DNA from: a beta proteobacterium AAP65
Lineage (GTDB): Bacteria > Pseudomonadota > Gammaproteobacteria > Burkholderiales > Burkholderiaceae_C
NCBI GenBank assembly: GCA_001295865.1
Contig: LJHW01000026.1
Span: 92,600-156,599 of the forward strand
Length of the DNA: 64,000 nt
Direction: 5' to 3'
The position numbers were made by a program, and so were the translations under genes. Shown here one piece after another: positions 59,036-64,000 of the stretch. Numbering within the stretch: position 1 is the stretch's first letter; every line of letters begins with the position of its first letter. Below the pieces are notes generated by a model. That model was not told the origin of the DNA and made no database searches. It was given only the letters and a program-made list of their open reading frames with translations.

Positions 59036-59766
59036 GGCTGCTGCGCGCCAGTGTCACGGCTGGCGGCGTGACCGCGTGGTACGAACACATAGCCCTCACC
59101 GCGCACGGTGTCGACCCACTCGGCGCCGGGGCTCGCGTCCTTGAGTTTTCGCCGCAGTCGGGCGATCTGCACATCCACCGTGCGTTCCTGCGGCTGGTAG
59201 CCGCCGGCCTGTACGGCCTGAGACAGCTCATGGCGGTTGACCGCAACCCCGGGCCGCCGCGCCAGCGCGACCAACAGCTTGAACTCCACGCTGGTCAGGG
59301 CGACCACGCGAACGCCGGCTGTGACCTCGCGTTTGGCCAGGTCGATGGACAGCCCGGCAAAGCGCATCACCGCGGTGTCACCGCGGCCGGGCGCGGTGCG
59401 CCGCAACAACGCACGCAGGCGCGCCACCAATTCGCGCGACTCGAAGGGCTTGGACAGGTAGTCGTCGGCACCGATCTCAAGGCCGAGCACGCGATCCATC
59501 GGCTCACCTCGCGCCGTGAGCATCACCAGGCCAAGGGCAGGATGTGCGGCACGCCAACGTCGAGCCAGGTCGAAGCCGTTGCCATCGGGAAGCATTGCGT
59601 CGAGCAGGACGATGTCCGGCTGGTGCGACACCAGGGCGCGTTCGCCGTCGCCGGCGGTCAGCACGGTGTGCGTGGCCCAGCCTTCGCGCGCCAGCAGCTC
59701 CACGAGCATGGTGGACAGCTCGGCGTCGTCGTCCACGATCAGGATCAGCGGCTGCATCAGTGACAT
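59032..59766 (-). CDS. OmpR/PhoB family response regulator
   Basis: 244 residues. Receiver domain: LILIVDDDAELSTMLVELLA (acidic pair), phospho-Asp in PDIVLLDAMLPDGNGFDLA, Thr/Lys switch MLTARGE and YLSKPFESRELVARLRALLRR. C-terminal winged helix of OmpR type (about 140-235): VALTSVEFKLLVALARRPGVAVNRHELSQAV, then YQPQERTVDVQIARLRRKL and GEGYVFV. First gene of a two-gene operon with the kinase. TGCGACA direct and inverted repeats lie 20-60 bases upstream, between this gene and the divergent OMF gene. Confidence 0.94.
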   Translation of the reverse strand: MSLMQPLILIVDDDAELSTMLVELLAREGWATHTVLTAGDGERALVSHQPDIVLLDAMLPDGNGFDLARRWRAAHPALGLVMLTARGEPMDRVLGLEIGADDYLSKPFESRELVARLRALLRRTAPGRGDTAVMRFAGLSIDLAKREVTAGVRVVALTSVEFKLLVALARRPGVAVNRHELSQAVQAGGYQPQERTVDVQIARLRRKLKDASPGAEWVDTVRGEGYVFVPRGHAASRDTGAQQP

Positions 59767-59784
59767 GGTCCAGCAGTTTAGGGA

Positions 59785-59824
59785 TGCGACAGGCCAGGCC
59801 GGCCCATGCGACAGCGTTGTCGCA
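59785..59824. promoter_or_regulatory. TGCGACA repeats, candidate response-regulator site
   Basis: TGCGACA occurs at 59785-59791 and 59807-59813, 22 bases apart (two helix turns). The second copy forms a perfect inverted repeat TGCGACA-GCGT-TGTCGCA (59807-59824). A related TGCGACG follows at 59846. OmpR-type regulators bind such spaced repeats; this region separates the regulator gene from the efflux operon it probably controls. Confidence 0.5.
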
Positions 59825-59931
59825 ATTCGTCGTGTTTCGTCAGCGTGCGACGGAAACAGTCAGCTTGCAATGGCGGATCAGCTTTTTGGGTGCTGCATCG
59901 CTTCTGCCACCCGTCGCCACCGGATCCCACC

Positions 59932-61449
59932 ATGCATGGACCACCCACAACGCCACGCATCGCGGTCGCTTGTGCCCTTGCCATGGCGCACTGGTCCAAG
60001 AGAGCGGCGAGCCCGTCGGCCAGCACCTGCTCAAGACGTCATCTGGGCGTCCTGTGCGCGGGCCTGCTCAGCGGGTGTCAGCTGCTCACCCCCGTCGGGC
60101 CCGACTTCCGCGCCCCCGCGACGCCCTTGCCCCTCACGTGGTCCGCTGCCGATGCGCAGAGCCCGGCGCCGATCGGCGAAGCAGCCTTCTGGGCGCAGTT
60201 TCAAGACCCCTTGCTGCAGAGCCTGCTGGCCGAGGCCGATGCCAACAACCTCGACCTGGCCAGCGCCGGCGCGCAGCTGGCCGCCGCGCAGGGCGTGCTG
60301 CGCGCCACGCGAGGCGGCACGCTGCCGGCCGTGGCGCTGGGCGCCGACAGCACTTATACGGAGCCGGATCTGGCCAGCAAGCTGCGCGGTCAGACGACGG
60401 GCAGCACCACGAACCAGGTGCTGGCGCAGAGCAGCTGGGAACTGGACTTCTGGGGCCGGCAGCGCCGGGCGGTGGAGGCCGATGCAGCCTCGCTGCAAGC
60501 CGCCGAAGAGCGCCTGGCCTGGGCGCGGCTGTCGGTGCGCGCTTCGGTCGCGAGCGTGTACGTGCAATGGCGTTTGGCAGAAACGCGGCTTGCCGTAGCG
60601 CAGTCCAACCTGGTGCAGCAAGAGGAAAACGCGCGCATTGCGCGCGCTCGGTTCCAGGCCGGGGCCAGCAGTGAACTGGACTGGCGCCAGGCCCAGACCC
60701 AGCTGGCGCAGACCGCCGCGCAGGTGCCAGGCCTGCAGATCGCGATGGCGCAGAACAGCCACGCGCTGGCGGTGTTGCTGGGCCAGAGCCCGGCCGCGAT
60801 GGTGGCGCGGCTGCAGGCCAGCGTTGCCCCCAAGGCCTTGCCGGCGCAGCCCACACGCTGGCCGCTGTCGGCCCCCGCCGACTGGCTGCGCCGCCGGCCC
60901 GATGTGAGCCAGGCCCTGTGGGCTGCGGCGTCGCAGTCGGCGCGCATCGGGCAAGCCGAAGCGGCGCTCTATCCCAGTTTCTCGCTGAGTGGCGCGCTGG
61001 GGGTCTCGGGCAGTGGCTCGGCCAAGGAGCTCTTCAGCTGGGACAGCCGATTGGTGAACGCCGGGTTGAACTTTTCTCTGCCGCTGTTCGATCGGGGCCG
61101 GCTGAAGGCCCAGGTTCAGGTGCAAGACCAGGTGTTTCGCCAATCATTGGCGGCCTACCAGAACCAGGTGCTCAAGGCACAGCAGGAAGTGGAGGATGCC
61201 CTCACCCAGCTGCACCACAGCCGCGAGCAGGCCCGCCTGACACAGGAAGCCGAGGCAGCGGCGAGCCGCGCTGCCGACCTGGCCATGAGCCGGTACCGCG
61301 CGGGACAGGTGGACTACCTGAGCGTGAGCAGTGCCGAGCAGAGCCGCTTGCAAACGGCCGATGCCGCGGCGCAGGCGCGCGCCGCCGTGCTGCAAGCGGT
61401 GATTGCCGCGTACCGCGCCATGGGCGGCGCCTGGCCCGAAGCGGGCTGA
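59932..61449 (+). CDS. outer-membrane efflux lipoprotein, NodT family (first gene of second pump)
   Basis: 505 residues from ATG 59932; an internal ATG at 59983 (488 residues) gives a shorter leader. Lipobox LLSGCQLLTPVGPDF marks a lipoprotein. OEP repeats are as in OprM: EADANNLDLASAGAQLAAAQGVLRA, SSWELDFWGRQRRAVEADAASLQAAEE, APADWLRRRPDVSQALWAAASQSARIGQAEAALYPSFSLSGALGV, and RYRAGQVDYLSVSSAEQSRLQTAD. It is encoded ahead of adaptor and permease, an unusual order (most operons put it last), and divergent from the two-component genes. Confidence 0.9.
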   Translation: MHGPPTTPRIAVACALAMAHWSKRAASPSASTCSRRHLGVLCAGLLSGCQLLTPVGPDFRAPATPLPLTWSAADAQSPAPIGEAAFWAQFQDPLLQSLLAEADANNLDLASAGAQLAAAQGVLRATRGGTLPAVALGADSTYTEPDLASKLRGQTTGSTTNQVLAQSSWELDFWGRQRRAVEADAASLQAAEERLAWARLSVRASVASVYVQWRLAETRLAVAQSNLVQQEENARIARARFQAGASSELDWRQAQTQLAQTAAQVPGLQIAMAQNSHALAVLLGQSPAAMVARLQASVAPKALPAQPTRWPLSAPADWLRRRPDVSQALWAAASQSARIGQAEAALYPSFSLSGALGVSGSGSAKELFSWDSRLVNAGLNFSLPLFDRGRLKAQVQVQDQVFRQSLAAYQNQVLKAQQEVEDALTQLHHSREQARLTQEAEAAASRAADLAMSRYRAGQVDYLSVSSAEQSRLQTADAAAQARAAVLQAVIAAYRAMGGAWPEAG

Positions 61450-61511
61450 GGCACACCGCCCAACGGGCCTGTTCAGCGCCACCTCCACACCTCTGCGCAA
61501 AGCCTTCCACC

Positions 61512-62648
61512 ATGCAAGTCTTCCAGCCCATCGCGCCGCCGCGTCGTGCGCGGTTAGCCACCCTGGCGCTTTGTGGCGCCGCCGTGCTGCTGGCCACCGG
61601 CTGCAAACCCAGGGGCGCACCGGTCCCGCCCAGCGGCCCGGTGGCGGTGCAGAGCTTGACGTTGCAAACCCAAACCGTGCGCGACACCCTGGCGCTGGAC
61701 GGCACCGTGCAGCCTTCGCAGCAGGCGCAACTCACCGCCCGTGTGCCGGGCGTGCTGCAGGCCATCCATTTCCAGGACGGCATGCCCGTGCGGAAGGGCC
61801 AGCTGCTGTTCAGCATCGAGCGCACCAGCTACGAGGAGCAGGTGAACCTGAACCAGGCGCGGCTGCTGCAGGCGGCGTCGGAGTTCGAGCGCCAGCGCAA
61901 GCTGGTGCTGGACAACGCCACCTCGCAGGCCAGCGTGGACAACGCGCAGTCCAACCTGCAACAGGCCCAGGCCAACCTGCGCCTGGCCCAACTCAACCTG
62001 GAGTACACGGAGGTGCGGGCCCCTTTTGACGGCGTCATGGGCCGCCGCGCCGTGGACGTGGGCAACCTGGTCGGGGCCACCGGGCCTTCCGTGCTGGGCA
62101 CGCTGATGCAGCTGTCGCCCGCGTACGTGACCGCGACCGTGAACGAGCGCGAGGCCCTGCGCCTGCGCAGCACGTTTGCGGCCTACAAGGCTGACCAGCC
62201 GAAGAAGTTGCTGGGCATGAGCGCCAGTGCCACCTTGCAGGGGCAGGCCGCAGCCGCCGATGCCGGCGTCGTGGACTTCATCGACCACGTGGTCAATGCC
62301 AGCACGGGCAGCGTGCCGGTGCGGGCGCGCTTCGACAACCGCGAACGCCGCCTGCTGCCTGGTTTCTACGCCCGCCTGGTGATCGACCTCGGCCGCGACC
62401 GCCAGGCCCTGGTGCTGAAGAAGAGCTGGTTGCTCAACGACCAGGAAGGCAGCTACGTGCTGACCCTGGGCGCCGGACAGAAGGCGCAGCGCGTGAACCT
62501 GAAGGTGAGCCCCTTGGGCAGTGGCGAGCGCGTGGAGGTGCTGGAAGGTTTGAAAGGCGGCGAAGCCCTGATCGTGGAAGGCCACACGCGGGTGAAGCCA
62601 GGGCAGGAAGTGAAGGTCCAAGCAGCCAGCGCCAGGGCCACCCCATGA
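61512..62648 (+). CDS. RND efflux periplasmic adaptor lipoprotein
   Basis: 378 residues from ATG 61512. Lipobox LLATGCKPRG (Cys about 31). Lipoyl halves QAQLTARVPGVLQAIHFQDGMPVRKGQLLFSIE and VRAPFDGVMGRRAVDVGNLVGATG flank a coiled coil (NLNQARLLQAASEFERQRKLVLDNATSQASVDNAQSN). The beta-barrel (DHVVNASTGSVPVRARFDNRERRLLPGFYARLVI) and membrane-proximal domain (LKVSPLGSGERVEVLEGLKGGEALIVEG) complete it. Overlaps the permease start (ATGA). AcrA/MexA-like, for the pump it precedes. Confidence 0.92.
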   Translation: MQVFQPIAPPRRARLATLALCGAAVLLATGCKPRGAPVPPSGPVAVQSLTLQTQTVRDTLALDGTVQPSQQAQLTARVPGVLQAIHFQDGMPVRKGQLLFSIERTSYEEQVNLNQARLLQAASEFERQRKLVLDNATSQASVDNAQSNLQQAQANLRLAQLNLEYTEVRAPFDGVMGRRAVDVGNLVGATGPSVLGTLMQLSPAYVTATVNEREALRLRSTFAAYKADQPKKLLGMSASATLQGQAAAADAGVVDFIDHVVNASTGSVPVRARFDNRERRLLPGFYARLVIDLGRDRQALVLKKSWLLNDQEGSYVLTLGAGQKAQRVNLKVSPLGSGERVEVLEGLKGGEALIVEGHTRVKPGQEVKVQAASARATP

Positions 62649-64000
62649 TCGCGCAGTTCTTCATCGAACGGCCGGTGCTGGCCAATGTCATCGCCTGGCT
62701 CATGCTCTTGCTCGGCGCCGTCGCCTTGCTGGGGCTGCCGGTCGGGCAATATCCGCCGCTCACGCCGCCCACCATCCAGGTCACGGCGAGCTACCCCGGG
62801 GCCAACGCGCGCACGGTGCAAGAGGTGGTGGCGCGCACCATCGAGCAGCAGGTCAATGGCGTCGAGGGCATGATCTACATGCAGTCCTACGCCTCCAACG
62901 ACGGGCGCTACGCGCTCACCGTGAGCTTCGCCGTGGGCACGAACGCCGAGCAGGCCCAGGTGGCGGTGCAGAACCGCGTGGCTGCCGCCTTGCCGATGCT
63001 GCCGCAACCGGTGCAGCAGCAAGGCGTGGTGACGAAGAAGCGGTCCACCGCCATCCTGCAGATCGCCACGGTGTCGTCGGCCCAACCGCAGCACGATGCG
63101 CTCTTCCTGAGCAACTTCGCCAACCTGCAGCTGCGCGACCGCCTGGTGCGACTGCCGGGTGTGGCCGAAGTCAACGTGTTCGGCGTGGGCAGCTACAGCA
63201 TGCGCGTTTGGCTGGACCCCGCACAGCTGCGCCAGCGGCGTCTGAATCCGTCGCAGGTGGTGGCAGTCATCAGCAAGCAGAACCAGCGTGTCAGCGCAGG
63301 CCAGTTGGGCGCGCCGCCGGTGAGCGCTGACAGCACGGCGCCCGACCAGCAGCTCACGCTCACCGTGGACAGCCCGCTGAGCACACCCGAGGACTTTGGG
63401 CAACTGGTCGTGGCCACGGCCAGCGACGGCAGCGTGACCCGCCTGGCCGACATCGCCCGCATCGAGCTGGGCAGCCAGAACTACGGCCAGGGTTTCACCT
63501 TCGACGGCAAGCCCGCGGGCGGCCTGGCCATCTTCCAGCTGCCGGACGCCAATGCGCTGGACACCGCCCGCGCCGTGCGCGCAGCCATGGCCGAAGCGGC
63601 CAAGACTTTCCCGGAGGGCATGGGCTACGACATCCCCTTCGACACCACCCTCTTCGTCACCGCCGCGGTGAACGAGGTCTACAAGACACTGATCGAGGCC
63701 GGCGTGCTGGTGCTGCTGGTCATCCTCGCATTCCTGCAGAGCTGGCGCGCCACCCTGGTGCCGGCCACCACGGTGCCGATCACGGTGGTCGGTGCGTTTG
63801 CCGCCATGGCGGTGATGGGTTTCACCGTCAACCTGCTCACGCTTTTTGCCATCGTGCTGTGCATCGGCATCGTGGTGGACGACGCCATCGTGGTCGTGGA
63901 AGGTGTGGCCCAGAAGATGGAACAGGGGCTGTCCCCCCGGCCCGCCGCCGTTGCGGCCATGAAGGAGTTGCTGGGCCCCATCATCGGCATCACCCTGGTG
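62645..64000 (+). CDS. RND efflux permease, AcrB/MexB type (5' part, runs off window)
   Basis: 452 residues are present with no stop before the window end; full members have ~1040-1060. N terminus IAQFFIERPVLANVIAWLMLLLGAVALLGLPVGQYPPLTPPTIQV is as in AcrB-like pumps. Periplasmic porter loops are complete (PN1/PN2), and helix 2-4 sequences follow (VLVLLVILAFLQSWRATLVPATTVPITVVGAF, and FAIVLCIGIVVDDAIVVVEGVAQKMEQG with the two relay Asp). It is the third gene of the OMF-MFP-RND operon that faces the two-component system. Confidence 0.93.
   Translation, partial: MIAQFFIERPVLANVIAWLMLLLGAVALLGLPVGQYPPLTPPTIQVTASYPGANARTVQEVVARTIEQQVNGVEGMIYMQSYASNDGRYALTVSFAVGTNAEQAQVAVQNRVAAALPMLPQPVQQQGVVTKKRSTAILQIATVSSAQPQHDALFLSNFANLQLRDRLVRLPGVAEVNVFGVGSYSMRVWLDPAQLRQRRLNPSQVVAVISKQNQRVSAGQLGAPPVSADSTAPDQQLTLTVDSPLSTPEDFGQLVVATASDGSVTRLADIARIELGSQNYGQGFTFDGKPAGGLAIFQLPDANALDTARAVRAAMAEAAKTFPEGMGYDIPFDTTLFVTAAVNEVYKTLIEAGVLVLLVILAFLQSWRATLVPATTVPITVVGAFAAMAVMGFTVNLLTLFAIVLCIGIVVDDAIVVVEGVAQKMEQGLSPRPAAVAAMKELLGPIIGITLV

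Overview
The window is dense, very GC-rich, almost gap-free bacterial DNA. The gene content (CydABX with YbgE and CydP, type II sulfide:quinone reductase, ArsJ/GAPDH arsenic operon, LysR and AraC/PfpI regulators, NodT-type outer-membrane lipoproteins, a PEP-CTERM remnant) suggests a betaproteobacterium of the order Burkholderiales, probably Comamonadaceae-like. That assignment is inference, because there is no rRNA or other marker gene here. No tRNA, rRNA, CRISPR array or complete insertion sequence was seen.

Layout. 1-4.2 kb (+): end of a SelD-associated type flavoprotein, then a PhnD/PhnE/PhnC-type ABC importer that is probably for selenium oxyanions rather than phosphonate, then a phosphoesterase-like protein with damaged metal motifs. 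4.2-9.6 kb: GNAT plus XRE-cupin regulator, DUF1330, glyoxalase-fold protein, a large secreted protein of unknown function, and a PEP-CTERM gene broken by an in-frame TAG. 9.6-18.3 kb: housekeeping and accessory redox or amino-acid genes (LysR with MDR reductase, GlxA-type regulator opposite a PfpI protein with class III aminotransferase and GST, old yellow enzyme, Trp-rich small protein, flavoprotein). 18.3-24.6 kb: ArsR-regulated RND efflux cluster with a DUF2892 protein and a SLAC1/TehA-type anion channel. 24.7-28.6 kb: secreted Cys-rich repeat protein, methyltransferase, rhodanese, Lgt-TlpA fusion and Prx6-type peroxiredoxin.

28.6-40.3 kb is the most interesting region. A 13-gene run on the minus strand reads cydP-cydA-cydB-Rieske-cydX-ybgE-ETHE1-like-DUF302-thioredoxin-fold-DsrE-SQR-membrane protein-hydrolase, most of it spaced by fewer than 65 bases or overlapping. 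It joins a quinol oxidase of the bd type (known in other bacteria to resist sulfide) to a sulfide:quinone reductase and sulfane-sulfur proteins. Facing it on the plus strand are an exported rhodanese, an Fnr-like regulator with four cysteines and a sigma-54 activator with a Cys/His-rich PAS domain. The 261-base divergent region carries several palindromes and a sigma-54-like promoter. The simplest model is a regulated respiratory sulfide-oxidation/detoxification unit: SQR feeds quinol to cytochrome bd, and the sulfur products are handled by the rhodanese, DsrE and ETHE1-like proteins.

40.4-44.0 kb: an SpmA-SpmB fusion and a hybrid PAS histidine kinase. 44.1-49.1 kb: a complete gapdh-arsJ-arsR-arsC-acr3-arsH arsenic operon. 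49.1-64 kb: ClC chloride channel, then two tripartite RND pump clusters, one with a divergent TetR repressor and a clear operator, the other with a divergent two-component system; the second RND gene runs off the end of the window.
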